This document shows, piece after piece, positions 36,200 to 45,538 of a stretch of 64,000 nt of DNA (position 1 is its first letter; each line of letters begins with the position of its first letter). Below the pieces are notes generated by a model, which did not search any database, was not told where the DNA came from, and worked only from the letters and a program-made list of their open reading frames with translations. The stretch is from Neptunomonas concharum. GTDB lineage: Bacteria; Pseudomonadota; Gammaproteobacteria; Pseudomonadales; Balneatricaceae. The stretch is taken from NCBI RefSeq assembly GCF_008630635.1, contig NZ_CP043869.1, positions 868,001 through 932,000 on the forward strand, written 5' to 3'. A program made the position numbers and the translations under genes.

Positions 36200-38860
36200 G
36201 TGCAAGATCAAATAATAGATGACATCGATCCAATCGAAACGAAAGAGTGGCTAGACGCGCTAGAATCAGTCGCAAAGAATGATGGGGACGAGCGTGCGCG
36301 CTACTTATTAACGCAACTTGGCCGTAAAGCTTCAGATATTGGTGTAGGCCATAGCGCTACACTAACAACGCCTTACCGAAACACAATATCTCCAAAAGAT
36401 CAGGCGCAAATGCCAGGCGATCTGTTCATGGAGCGTCGTATTCGTTCATTCATTCGTTGGAATGCAATGGCGATGGTTATGCGTGCAAACGACAACAAAG
36501 ACGGGCTGGGCGGACATATATCCTCCTTCTCCTCATCAGCCACGCTGTACGATATTGGCTTTAACTACTTCTTCCGTGGTAATGAAGGCGAGCAAGACGC
36601 CGATATGGTGTTTTTCCAAGGTCATATTTCACCGGGTATCTATGCTCGTGCATACCTTGAAGGTCGCTTAACAGAAGAGCAGCTAGATAACTTCCGTCGT
36701 GAAGTAGATGGCAACGGTCTCTCTTCATACCCACACCCTTGGTTAATGCCGGATTTCTGGCAGTTCCCAACGGTATCTATGGGTCTAGGCCCGATTCAGG
36801 CGATCTACCAAGCCCACGTGATGCGCTACCTCTCTGCACGTAGCTTGATCAACCGTGGTGACCGTAAAGTATGGGCATTCTTGGGTGACGGCGAGTGTGA
36901 TGAGCCAGAATCTCTGGGTGCTATTGCGCTGGCGGGTCGCGAACAGCTAGAAAACCTCGTATTCGTCATTAACTGTAACCTACAGCGTCTTGATGGCCCT
37001 GTACGCGGTAACGGTAAAATTGTACAAGAGTTGGAAGGCGTATTCCGTGGCGCAGGCTGGAACGTTATCAAATGTTTGTGGGGCCGCCATTGGGATCCAC
37101 TGTTTGAAAAAGATGAGCACGGCCTGCTTCAGAAACGTATGGATGAAGTCGTCGATGGTGAGTTGCAAAACTGCAAAGCCAATGGTGGTGCATACACGCG
37201 TGAGCATTTCTTCGGTAAATACCCAGAACTGCTAGAGATGGTAAAAGATCTGTCTGATGACGAGATCATGAAGCTCAACCGTGGTGGTCACGACCCGTAC
37301 AAAGTTTATGCAGCATATGCCGCTGCAATGAATCACAAAGGTCAGCCTACCGTGATTCTGGCACAGACCGTTAAAGGTTACGGCACAGGCAAATCGGGCG
37401 AAGCGAAAAACGACACACACTCCATGAAAAAAGTGGCGATGGATGATCTGAAAGATTTCCGTGATCGCTTCAACATCCCGCTAGCCGATGATCAACTGAA
37501 AGAAGTACCTTATTACCGTCCTTCTGTTGACTCGCCCGAAATGAAGTACATGTTTGAGCGTCGTGCTAAATTGGGCGGTTTCTACCCGTCACGCCGCAAC
37601 GAAGTGCAGCAACTTGAAACCCCGGCTTTAGAAGTTTTCTCTGGAAACTTAAAAGGCAGCGGTGAGCGTGAGTTGTCTACTCAAATGTCTCTAAACCGTG
37701 TACTAAACACACTGGTTAAAGATAAAAATATCGGCGAACGTATCGTACCCATCATCCCTGACGAAGCACGTACTTTTGGTATGGAAGGGATGTTCCGTCA
37801 ATTGGGAATCTACACGTCTGAAGGCCAGCGTTATGTGCCTCATGACAGCGACCAGATTATGTTCTACAAAGAATCAAAAACCGGTCAGATTCTTGAGGAA
37901 GGTATCAACGAAGCAGGTGCAACATCCGCGTGGATTGCGTGTGCAACCTCCTACGCAAACAACAACTGCCCAATGATCCCATTCTATATATTCTATTCCA
38001 TGTTCGGCTTCCAGCGTGTAATGGACCTGATTTGGGCTGCGGGCGATATGCAAGCGCGTGGTTTCCTGATCGGTGCAACCGCAGGCCGCACAACGCTAAA
38101 CGGTGAAGGTCTACAGCATCAGGATGGTCATAGCCACTTGATGGCACAGATGGTACCAAATTGCGTATCCTACGACCCGACATACGGCTACGAGCTAACG
38201 GTGATTGTTCAAGATGGTATTCGCCGGATGTATCACGAAGGGGAAAACCGCTTCTACTACATCACCACCATGAACGAAAACTACACACACCCAGATATGC
38301 CAGCAGGTGCTGAAGAAGGCATTATCAAAGGTATGTACCTGCTCGAAGAGGGCAAAGACGCAGAGCTTAAAGTTCAGCTTATGGGTTGCGGTACTATCTT
38401 GCGTGAAGTGCGCGAAGCCGCCGTGATTCTGCGTGACGAATTCGGAATCGAATCTGACGTGTGGAGTACAACCTCTATTAACGAACTGCGCCGTGATGCT
38501 ATGGCAGCAGAGCGCCATAATCTACTACACCCAGAGGCTGAGCCGAAACTGGCGTATGTCACTGAGTGTCTGAAAGACCGCCAAGGCCCTGTGATTGCAT
38601 CGACTGACTACATGCGCCTCTATGCTGACCAGCTACGTGAATACATCCCGCAACGTTATAAAGTGCTAGGTACTGATGGTTATGGTCGCTCCGATACACG
38701 CCAGAAACTGCGTGAATTCTTCGAAGTGAACCGTTACTACGTGGTACTGGCTGCACTTAAAGCACTGCAGGAAGAAGGCAAGGTTGAAGCAGCAGTCGTC
38801 GCTAAAGCCATGAAGAAGTTCAACATCAATCCGGATAAACCGGCTCCGTGGACTGTTTAA
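36200..38860 (+). CDS. aceE: Pyruvate dehydrogenase E1 component (homodimeric)
   Basis: E1 decarboxylates pyruvate with thiamine diphosphate and reductively acetylates the E2 lipoyl domain. The 886-residue length matches the E. coli-type homodimeric E1 (887). Visible motifs are HISSFSSSATLYDIGFNYFFRG (near 110), the ThDP motif WAFLGDGECDEPESLGAIALAGREQLENLVFVINCN (near 225-260) and the transketolase-like central domain TEGQRYVPHDSDQIMFYKESKTGQILEEGINEAGA. The start is GTG at 36200 after GGAGAAGG. It is cotranscribed with aceF 45 bp downstream. Confidence 0.98.
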   Translation: MQDQIIDDIDPIETKEWLDALESVAKNDGDERARYLLTQLGRKASDIGVGHSATLTTPYRNTISPKDQAQMPGDLFMERRIRSFIRWNAMAMVMRANDNKDGLGGHISSFSSSATLYDIGFNYFFRGNEGEQDADMVFFQGHISPGIYARAYLEGRLTEEQLDNFRREVDGNGLSSYPHPWLMPDFWQFPTVSMGLGPIQAIYQAHVMRYLSARSLINRGDRKVWAFLGDGECDEPESLGAIALAGREQLENLVFVINCNLQRLDGPVRGNGKIVQELEGVFRGAGWNVIKCLWGRHWDPLFEKDEHGLLQKRMDEVVDGELQNCKANGGAYTREHFFGKYPELLEMVKDLSDDEIMKLNRGGHDPYKVYAAYAAAMNHKGQPTVILAQTVKGYGTGKSGEAKNDTHSMKKVAMDDLKDFRDRFNIPLADDQLKEVPYYRPSVDSPEMKYMFERRAKLGGFYPSRRNEVQQLETPALEVFSGNLKGSGERELSTQMSLNRVLNTLVKDKNIGERIVPIIPDEARTFGMEGMFRQLGIYTSEGQRYVPHDSDQIMFYKESKTGQILEEGINEAGATSAWIACATSYANNNCPMIPFYIFYSMFGFQRVMDLIWAAGDMQARGFLIGATAGRTTLNGEGLQHQDGHSHLMAQMVPNCVSYDPTYGYELTVIVQDGIRRMYHEGENRFYYITTMNENYTHPDMPAGAEEGIIKGMYLLEEGKDAELKVQLMGCGTILREVREAAVILRDEFGIESDVWSTTSINELRRDAMAAERHNLLHPEAEPKLAYVTECLKDRQGPVIASTDYMRLYADQLREYIPQRYKVLGTDGYGRSDTRQKLREFFEVNRYYVVLAALKALQEEGKVEAAVVAKAMKKFNINPDKPAPWTV

Positions 38861-38905
38861 GTCTGACTTGAACTTAATGGCGAATAACGAATAGAGGACA
38901 TTATC

Positions 38906-39799
38906 GTGAGTACAATCACAATTACCGTTCCAGACTTAAGCGGCGCAGATGACGTAGATGTTATTGAAGTCTTGGTTAAACCCGGCGATGTCATCGCAGA
39001 AGGGGATAGCCTGATCGCTCTGGAAACCGACAAAGCATCCATGGAAGTACCGGCTGATAAAAGCGGCACCGTGGTTGAAGTTATGATTAAAGAAGGCGAC
39101 ACCTGCAACGAAGGTGACGTGATTCTAACGCTCGCAGCAGAAGGCACAGCTACGGCAAGCCCAGCAGCAGACGTTGCAGAAGCGCCCGCTCCTGCCGCCG
39201 AGCCTGCACCGGCACCGGTTGCGGCAGCACCCGCTGCAACAAGCGTAGAGCAAGTGTTAGTACCGGATCTTAGTGGCGCAACGGATGTTGATGTCATTGA
39301 AGTCATGGTTAAACCCGGCGATATGATCGCAGAAGGTGACAGCCTGATCGCGCTAGAGACAGACAAGGCATCCATGGAAGTACCATCTCCTATGGCTGGC
39401 AAAGTTGTCGAAGTGAAGATCGCAGAAGGCGGCACCTGTAATGAAGGCGACCTTTTACTACTACTGGAAGTGGGTGGTGGATCGGCTGCAGCAGCACCCG
39501 CCGTTGAAGCGGCTCCTGCACCTGCATCGTCTCCTACGCCAGCACCGGCAGCTGCGCCAGTTGCAGGTGGTGTAGAAGATGTACTTGTGCCAGATCTCAG
39601 CGGTGCAACCGATGTTGATGTCATCGAAGTGATGGTCAAACCCGGTGATGTGATCGCAGAAGGTGATAGCCTGATCGCACTAGAAACCGATAAAGCCTCT
39701 ATGGAGGTGCCAGCCCCTAAAGGCGGTACGGTCAAAGAGGTGAAAATTACCGAAGGCAGCACCTGTAACGAAGGTGACGTGATTCTTGTACTGGAAGTA
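38906..39799 (+). repeat. Three tandem lipoyl-domain coding repeats in aceF
   Basis: Three homologous units of about 220 bp lie at 38906-39133, 39254-39472 and 39581-39799, separated by Ala/Pro-coding linkers. Units 2 and 3 are the most alike at the protein level (VPDLSGATDVDVIEVMVKPGD shared), suggesting recent duplication or gene conversion. Confidence 0.85.
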
Positions 39800-40867
39800 G
39801 CAGGCAGTGCGCCTGTGGCTGCACCAGCGCCAGCAGCGGCGCCATCAGCACCGGCGGCTTCTGCTTCGGTAGCGGCTACACCTGCACCAGCGCCAGCTAA
39901 AGCGGCACCTGCCAGCAGTCTGAGCCAAGCAGATCTGGATAAGAAAAATCGTTCAGCTCATGCAGGCCCAGCGGTACGTGCCATTGCTCGTGAATTTGGT
40001 GTCGAACTATCTGAAGTGACCGGCACAGGCCGTAAAGGTCGAATCTTAAAAGAAGATGTACAGAACTATGTTAAAAATGCCCTTAAGACGCTGAAAGAAA
40101 AACCAGCGTCGGGTGGCGTAATCAGTGGTTCTGGTATCCCTGCGATTCCGGAAGTGGATTTCAGCAAGTTTGGTGAAGTTGAAGTTGAAAAACTCAGCAA
40201 AATCGCCAAAGTGACTCGCGATAACATGGCGCGCTGCTGGTTGAATATCCCGCACGTTACTCAATTTGATGAAGCCGACATTACGGATCTTGAATCCTTC
40301 CGTAAAGAGATGAAAGAAGAAGCAGCTAAGGCGGGCGTTAAGCTTACGCCGCTGCCATTCATGATCAAAGCGGTAGCCAAAGCGTTAGCGGCCAACCCGA
40401 AATTCAACGCTTCATTGCATGCAGATGGCGAGCATATTGTTTACAAAAAATACATCAACATCGGTTTGGCGGTCGACACGCCAAATGGTTTGATGGTGCC
40501 TGTGATCAAAGATGCGGATAAAAAATCCGTATATGAACTGTCATTAGAAGCTAATGAATTGGCGGGTAAAGCCAAAGATCGCAAACTCAAGCCCAACGAA
40601 ATGCAGGGTGCGTGCTTCACGATCTCCAGTTTGGGCGGTATTGGTGGTACGGGCTTTACGCCAATCGTTAATGCGCCAGAAGTGGGTATTTTGGGTGTGT
40701 CGAAAGCCGATATCAAACCACGCTGGAATGGCAAAGAGTTTGAACCGCGTATGATGTTGCCACTGTGCTTATCGTACGATCACCGTGCAATAAACGGTGG
40801 TGATGCTGGCCGCTTCCTGACCTACCTCAACAGTTTGTTAAGCGATATCCGTCGCCTAATGCTGTAA
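38906..40867 (+). CDS. aceF: Dihydrolipoyl acetyltransferase E2 of pyruvate dehydrogenase
   Basis: The 653-residue E2 has three lipoyl domains (about residues 1-78, 116-190 and 225-300) with lipoylated Lys43, Lys154 and Lys263 in ETDKASMEVP. Ala-Pro linkers separate them. The peripheral-subunit binding domain (about 353-390, AGPAVRAIAREFGVELSEVTGTGRKGRILKEDVQNYV) and the acetyltransferase core follow. The catalytic motif is SYDHRAINGGDAG with His626 and Asn630. Asn rather than Asp at that place is also found in Azotobacter-type E2p, so it is not a defect. Start is GTG at 38906. The E3 gene lpd is not downstream, unlike in E. coli; a terminator follows. Confidence 0.98.
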   Translation: MSTITITVPDLSGADDVDVIEVLVKPGDVIAEGDSLIALETDKASMEVPADKSGTVVEVMIKEGDTCNEGDVILTLAAEGTATASPAADVAEAPAPAAEPAPAPVAAAPAATSVEQVLVPDLSGATDVDVIEVMVKPGDMIAEGDSLIALETDKASMEVPSPMAGKVVEVKIAEGGTCNEGDLLLLLEVGGGSAAAAPAVEAAPAPASSPTPAPAAAPVAGGVEDVLVPDLSGATDVDVIEVMVKPGDVIAEGDSLIALETDKASMEVPAPKGGTVKEVKITEGSTCNEGDVILVLEVAGSAPVAAPAPAAAPSAPAASASVAATPAPAPAKAAPASSLSQADLDKKNRSAHAGPAVRAIAREFGVELSEVTGTGRKGRILKEDVQNYVKNALKTLKEKPASGGVISGSGIPAIPEVDFSKFGEVEVEKLSKIAKVTRDNMARCWLNIPHVTQFDEADITDLESFRKEMKEEAAKAGVKLTPLPFMIKAVAKALAANPKFNASLHADGEHIVYKKYINIGLAVDTPNGLMVPVIKDADKKSVYELSLEANELAGKAKDRKLKPNEMQGACFTISSLGGIGGTGFTPIVNAPEVGILGVSKADIKPRWNGKEFEPRMMLPLCLSYDHRAINGGDAGRFLTYLNSLLSDIRRLML

Positions 40868-40912
40868 GCGATGCCACGTCGCACAAACTATTTTAAGCAA
40901 GTCCCTTGGCTC

Positions 40913-40941
40913 ACGGGGTTCTGAAAAGAACCCCGTTTTTT
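40913..40941 (+). terminator. Rho-independent terminator of aceEF
   Basis: Stem ACGGGGTTC / GAACCCCGT with loop TGAAAA and a T run, about 45 bp past the aceF stop. Confidence 0.92.
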
Positions 40942-41006
40942 ATGCTGTTAAGAGTAAGCTCAGTTGAGTAAGATGAGCTTGCTGTTTTAATCGCCAGGGA
41001 GGTGTT

Positions 41007-42386
41007 ATGAAACGCCTGTTATCGTCTGTTGTTGTTTGTATCTTTTGTATGTTACCCGTCTCAGCCAAAGCTTTGTCACATGCTGACGCTAAGCATCTGG
41101 CGCTTAGAACTGCTTTTGCGCCTTCTCCTGCATTGATTAACGCCTTGCTTCCCTTAAATCGTGAACAAGCTATTGAATATCTTCTCGCACAGCCCTTAGA
41201 TAATCATGTGACGCCACCCGAATTTTTGACTCATCCAGCTGTGCTTGAGCCACAGAAAAATATGACGACGGCACAAAAACAAGCAGCGAACAAACTACGA
41301 CGGCAACAAACGCAAGCATTGAGGGGCTGGTATGTTGAACGCATGATAAAGAGCCGGTCACCGCTACGAGAAATGATGACGCTGTTTTGGCAAAACCATT
41401 TCACAACATCAGACCAAAAAATCAACGATCCGGTCATGATGTTTAACCAATACCAGATTATGCGCCAACAGTCGTTAGGCTACTTTGATCAGATGTTATC
41501 TGCTGTCATGCGTGACCCTGCTATTTTGTTTTATCTGGATAATCAGAAAAATAAAAAAGGTAAACCAAACGAAAATTTAGCCAGAGAACTACTCGAGCTT
41601 TATACATTAGGAGAGGGTAACTACACCGAAAATGACGTTAAGAATGTGGCCAGAGCGTTAACGGGGTGGGGACTTAATAAGCTCAAGCGACAGTTTGTAA
41701 ACAAGGTTAAGCAGCACGACCAAGGGGTGAAAACCATCTTAGGGCGCACGGGTAATTTTGCGATGCCGGATGTCTTAGGAATATTGCTATCCACGCCACA
41801 TACTGCCGAGCTAATCACTTACAAGTTGTGGTTGAACTTTATTTCACCGAACCCTGACCCTGTAAAAGTTAAAAACTTGGCGAAGCGGTTCAAAGATTCT
41901 GTCTACAATATTTCGTTTCTCGTTAAGTCTTTACTAATGGATGATGCTTTCTGGGCACAGGAAAATAGAGGTGTTCTTGTCAAATCCCCCATTGAGCTGT
42001 TGGTCGGTTTGTACCGCAGTTTCGATGTAACGGATGCACCTTATAAAATTCTGGCTAATCAATCATCAACGATGGGTATGACACTTTTTGCACCACCCAA
42101 TGTCAAAGGATGGCCGATCTCATCCACCGAGTGGATTAACACATCCAGCTTATTGCGCCGACAAACGATTTTGGAGCGAGCAATACGCGGAAAAGAGATG
42201 AAAAACGGACCAATGAGCAAAAATAGGCAGTTATTTGAAAAATCTCGCCATTGGGCGAGGGCGGCAACTTGGCCTAATGATACGGAGTTACTGCTAGCAG
42301 TATCCCCCGTGACCGACATGGAAGGTAAATGGCCAATGCAACGATTAAAACAATTGTTTTTAGACCCAGTCTACCAATTGAAATAG
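41007..42386 (+). CDS. Exported DUF1800-family protein
   Basis: The 459-residue protein has a signal peptide (about residues 1-23, RLLSSVVVCIFCMLPVSAKA) and the DUF1800 features. These include REMMTLFWQNHFTTS near 125, LARELLELYTLGEGNYTENDVKNVARALTGWG near 195 and FAPPNVKGWPISSTEWINTSSLLRR near 355. The reaction is unknown. DUF1800 genes are almost always paired with a DUF1501 gene, as here (9 bp gap), implying a joint periplasmic or secreted role. Confidence 0.88.
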   Translation: MKRLLSSVVVCIFCMLPVSAKALSHADAKHLALRTAFAPSPALINALLPLNREQAIEYLLAQPLDNHVTPPEFLTHPAVLEPQKNMTTAQKQAANKLRRQQTQALRGWYVERMIKSRSPLREMMTLFWQNHFTTSDQKINDPVMMFNQYQIMRQQSLGYFDQMLSAVMRDPAILFYLDNQKNKKGKPNENLARELLELYTLGEGNYTENDVKNVARALTGWGLNKLKRQFVNKVKQHDQGVKTILGRTGNFAMPDVLGILLSTPHTAELITYKLWLNFISPNPDPVKVKNLAKRFKDSVYNISFLVKSLLMDDAFWAQENRGVLVKSPIELLVGLYRSFDVTDAPYKILANQSSTMGMTLFAPPNVKGWPISSTEWINTSSLLRRQTILERAIRGKEMKNGPMSKNRQLFEKSRHWARAATWPNDTELLLAVSPVTDMEGKWPMQRLKQLFLDPVYQLK

Positions 42387-42395
42387 GGCTGTATT

Positions 42396-43589
42396 ATGTT
42401 AAAGAGACGCCAGTTGTTGGCCTGCACACTGTTGACACCCTTACTGCCATTAGTTTCGCCATTGCTCGCTGCGCCATCTACTAGCGGTACTGCACCGCGT
42501 TACTTACTGCTCGTTGAATTACACGGCGGTAATGACAGCCTAAATACATTTATACCCATAAATGACAAAGCCTATTGCACTCACCGGCCTACATTAGCAG
42601 TTCCATCGGATGCACAAGTTACTCTGACTGATACGTTAGCAATTAATGCGCAAATGGCAGTGATGGAACCTATATGGGCGGCGGGTGAGTTGGCGTTATT
42701 TCCTGGTGTGGGTTATCCGCAGCCTAATCGTTCCCACTTTCGCTCGATTGAAATTTGGGATACAGCATCAGACAGTAATCAAATACTCGAAAATGGTTGG
42801 CTTGCTGAGCTTTATAAGGGGCACCCCTTGGTAAAGCATTTCTCAGCCCAAGGTATTGTTATCGGTAGGAATGCTGCACCTATGGTGGGTAACGATTTAC
42901 CTGTACTGGTTATGAATAACCAAAAGCAATTTATTCGCCAAGCTGAAAAACTAAAAGAGATCAGTGAACAAAGCAAAAACGCCACCCTCAAGCATATGCT
43001 TAATACCTACCAAAGCGCACGGGCTGGTGCGCAAACGCTGAAGCAGGGTGTGAACGATGAAATCATGATGGGTGGGATGGATACAAAAGATAAAGGAAAG
43101 GTCGCTAAAATAGCAGAGTTTAAGCGGGATCTAAATGAAGCGGCAAACATAATAAAAGGTGGACACGGTGCTCCAGTGATCAAAGTTGCCTTAAGCGGGT
43201 TTGATACTCACATAAACCAGAAAAATCAGCATGATCAGCTACTTAAAGCGCTCGCTGAAGGTTTAGCCTTTTTTAGGAAAACCATGAAAGAGGCAGGCCT
43301 GTGGGATCAGATTTTAGTGATGAGTTATTCGGAGTTTGGCAGAAGAGTCACTGAAAATGGCAGCCAAGGAACCGACCATGGTACAGCCGCCACGCACTTT
43401 ATGATGGGAGGCAAAGTAGCAGGAGGTGTGAGAACACCGATGCCAAGCTTGTCTGATCTGCAAAACAAAGATCTAAAATATACCACTGACTTTAGATCGC
43501 TCTATGCCTCTGTGGCACAGCAATGGCTAGGCATAGCCCCAGGCCCTTTATTGGCAGGCTATCCGCAGCTCAATATTATTACTTTATAG
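42396..43589 (+). CDS. Exported DUF1501-family protein
   Basis: The 397-residue protein begins MLKRRQLLACTLLTPLLPL, a twin-arginine-like signal (RR at 4-5). It has DUF1501 motifs: LLVELHGGNDSLNTFIPINDKAYCTHRPTLAV, NRSHFRSIEIWDTA, and the C-terminal MSYSEFGRRVTENGSQGTDHGTAATHFMMGGKVAGGV. The fold is alkaline-phosphatase/sulfatase-like, but no activity is established. It is cotranscribed with the DUF1800 gene. Tat export would suggest folding, perhaps with metal, in the cytoplasm. Confidence 0.88.
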   Translation: MLKRRQLLACTLLTPLLPLVSPLLAAPSTSGTAPRYLLLVELHGGNDSLNTFIPINDKAYCTHRPTLAVPSDAQVTLTDTLAINAQMAVMEPIWAAGELALFPGVGYPQPNRSHFRSIEIWDTASDSNQILENGWLAELYKGHPLVKHFSAQGIVIGRNAAPMVGNDLPVLVMNNQKQFIRQAEKLKEISEQSKNATLKHMLNTYQSARAGAQTLKQGVNDEIMMGGMDTKDKGKVAKIAEFKRDLNEAANIIKGGHGAPVIKVALSGFDTHINQKNQHDQLLKALAEGLAFFRKTMKEAGLWDQILVMSYSEFGRRVTENGSQGTDHGTAATHFMMGGKVAGGVRTPMPSLSDLQNKDLKYTTDFRSLYASVAQQWLGIAPGPLLAGYPQLNIITL

Positions 43590-43615
43590 ATGTTCCACTT
43601 ATAAGCGAACAAGTG

Positions 43616-44935
43616 TTACAGATTCGTTTTTCGGGATGTGTGATAACTCGCAATCCAAGCGAGCGCTAACACCAGCATAAAGGTTGCGGCGTTAGAGGGG
43701 ATTTGTAGGTTAAAATCGACGGTTGCATGCATCGACATGGCGATCATCGACATAATACAACCAAACGAAACCCCGCGCATAAGCGCATTTCTGCGCTTCC
43801 ATTGCGCTTTGATGGCAACAGCAAAGCTAAGGGCAGCGGCCAGCAGTAGGGGGATAAAACCGATCAACCCGCGCTCAGATAAAAACTCCAGATAATCGTT
43901 ATGGGCGTGATCATAAAAGATACGAATATCGGCCTCACGATAGGCAGGAAAGGCTGTATAAAAGGTGCCGGCTCCTGTGCCAGTTAACAGGTGCTCATCC
44001 AACAGTTTTACACTGTAGCGGTTAACATCATCACGGGTTTCTCGCTGGGTGGAGGTGTTTTCTAGCCGGTTGATAACTTTTTCAACACCAAAAAACGTAC
44101 CCACGATAAAGATATCTATCACCAGCAAACTGCCTAGCAGTATGACTGTGGATCGAGTGGCGCGGCGGCTGAGTAATAACGCAATCACACCGGTAATCAT
44201 CATGGCCGCAAAAAAAGAGGTATTACCCATACGTGAGTGAGTCAACACTAATCCGATCACCATTATGATCAGGGCGATACGCAATCGCGCTTTCTCACCC
44301 AATAGTGCCATCATCCAGCGGCGCAGACGATTACGCCAGCTACCCGAACGCTCTGTGTGTAGCGTTGCAATCATGAGCCCCAGCCCTAGTGATAAACAGA
44401 TCACCAAATAACCCGCTAAATGATTACGGTTAATAAAGGTGCCCGTCGCTACGCCGGTATAGCTATCTTTGGGGATAAAAAAACTATACTCCGTGCCGCC
44501 CAAAGTCATGACGCCACCATAAATAGCCTGGGCGGTGCCGCTTAGTACCAATGCGTACAACACTAGCTGTATGCGGCTGCGCTGATTGATTAGCAGTAAT
44601 GCCAGCGCGAACACCGCGATATAACTCCAGCCAAGTATCCATTGTTGTAGTGTGGCATGAGCATCCAGCGTATGGTTGCTAATCCACTGATAGCCTACCC
44701 ACAGATTAGAAGCAACCAGTAGGCCAAATACGGGTAACGCTTTTTTAAAAACCGGTGTTACTTCAATACGGCCACGCAAATACAACCAGCACCAGCCGCC
44801 AAGTAATAGAGCAGTAAAAACAATCAATAAAGAGGATGACCAAGGGCGGTTGCTGCCAAGGGGTAAAGGGATCCACAGTAAAAAAGCAATAAAACAATAA
44901 AACAGCGTTTTATCGGCAGGGATGTATCTATCCAT
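43616..44935 (-). CDS. O-antigen ligase / polymerase-like membrane protein (Wzy_C family)
   Basis: The 439-residue protein has about 10-12 membrane segments. The two Wzy_C/WaaL signatures are TGTFINRNHLAGYLVICLSLGLGLMI near residue 165 and the large periplasmic loop ending FYDHAHNDYLEFLSERGLIGFIPLLLAAAL near 340. Such proteins transfer or polymerise lipid-linked glycans in the periplasm. A second polymerase-like gene lies at 52795, so this one may be a ligase or a transferase to another acceptor. It follows the small repeat-protein gene on the same strand but beyond a terminator. Confidence 0.85.
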   Translation of the reverse strand: MDRYIPADKTLFYCFIAFLLWIPLPLGSNRPWSSSLLIVFTALLLGGWCWLYLRGRIEVTPVFKKALPVFGLLVASNLWVGYQWISNHTLDAHATLQQWILGWSYIAVFALALLLINQRSRIQLVLYALVLSGTAQAIYGGVMTLGGTEYSFFIPKDSYTGVATGTFINRNHLAGYLVICLSLGLGLMIATLHTERSGSWRNRLRRWMMALLGEKARLRIALIIMVIGLVLTHSRMGNTSFFAAMMITGVIALLLSRRATRSTVILLGSLLVIDIFIVGTFFGVEKVINRLENTSTQRETRDDVNRYSVKLLDEHLLTGTGAGTFYTAFPAYREADIRIFYDHAHNDYLEFLSERGLIGFIPLLLAAALSFAVAIKAQWKRRNALMRGVSFGCIMSMIAMSMHATVDFNLQIPSNAATFMLVLALAWIASYHTSRKTNL

Positions 44936-44961
44936 GAAAGCAACCGCTCACAAAAGGCACT

Positions 44962-44993
44962 AAAAGAAAAAGGCCAACGATAAACGTCAGCCT
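44962..44993 (-). terminator. Rho-independent terminator of the small Ala/Gly-rich protein gene
   Basis: On the minus strand AGGCTGACG / CGTTGGCCT pair over nine positions (two G-U) with loop TTTAT, followed by TTTTCTTTT. It lies 36 bp past the stop at 45029. Confidence 0.7.
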
Positions 44994-45028
44994 CTTATAT
45001 AAAACGACTCAGCAGAGCTAGCTAACGA

Positions 45029-45538
45029 TCAGCTAGGGCTGCCTATTCCACCGCCGCCGCCGCCAGCGTTAGAGCCAAATGGAGGAGGAGTCACAGCACG
45101 GCCAGTTTGGCCAGGAGCAATACCTAAACCTCGACCTTGGCCTTGAGGGTTACCTGCAGCTGTTGCTTCAGTAATAGAGGTCGGGTCTGCACCTGCACCT
45201 ATTGCTGCTGTAATAACTGCATCAGCGTCTGCTCCAGAAGATATAGCAGCAGAAGTAATATCTTGCGCTTTATCTGGGGCAGCCGTAATAGCTGCGGCAA
45301 CGATAGAATCAGCAGCATCTGGATTTGCTGAAACCATAGCAGAAACAACTAAGGCTACTGTATCTGGATTTATAGCTGCAACTTGCTGAAAGATAGATTC
45401 AACAGACTGGCCGTCAGCCGTAGCGTTTGAAACAACTTCTGAAATTGATAAGCCTGAGGCAATATCAGATGGTATATCCGCAAAGGCAGAGTACAACGGG
45501 AACATCCCTGCCACAACACCAATGATAAGATGGCGCAT
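45029..45538 (-). CDS. Small secreted Ala/Gly-rich repeat protein, function unknown
   Basis: The 169-residue product has a signal peptide cut after AFA20. A helical region follows in which about five degenerate 13-16-residue units occupy residues 56-129, each like NPDAADSIVAAAITAA (Pro/Ala-Asp-x-Ala-x-x-Ile-x-x-Ala-Ala-Ile). Then comes a Gly/Gln-rich segment QGQGRGLGIAPGQ, a PPPFGSN stretch and a polyglycine tail ending GIGSPS. It has no cysteine and no lipobox. I do not recognise the family. Its place between a ligase-like gene and the initiating transferase of the polysaccharide locus suggests a surface or export accessory role. The start ATG follows AGGAGCATGTAA. Confidence 0.75.
   Translation of the reverse strand: MRHLIIGVVAGMFPLYSAFADIPSDIASGLSISEVVSNATADGQSVESIFQQVAAINPDTVALVVSAMVSANPDAADSIVAAAITAAPDKAQDITSAAISSGADADAVITAAIGAGADPTSITEATAAGNPQGQGRGLGIAPGQTGRAVTPPPFGSNAGGGGGGIGSPS
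45152..45373 (-). repeat. Degenerate 13-16-residue Ala-rich repeats in the small secreted protein
   Basis: Successive units begin INPDTVALVV, NPDAADSIVA, PDKAQDITSA, ADADAVITAA and ADPTSITEAT, shortening by about one residue each. The pattern of Asp, Ile and Ala is kept. Confidence 0.65.

Noticed and set aside
38857-39762. Minus-strand frame of 301 codons opposite aceF
   Set aside because: A Ser/Thr/Ala-rich shadow of the lipoyl repeats; it has no ribosome-binding site or family match.
40798-40800. Asn in place of Asp in the AceF catalytic motif (DHRAING) as a sign of inactivity
   Set aside because: Azotobacter-type E2p enzymes also have Asn at this position and are active, so this is normal variation.
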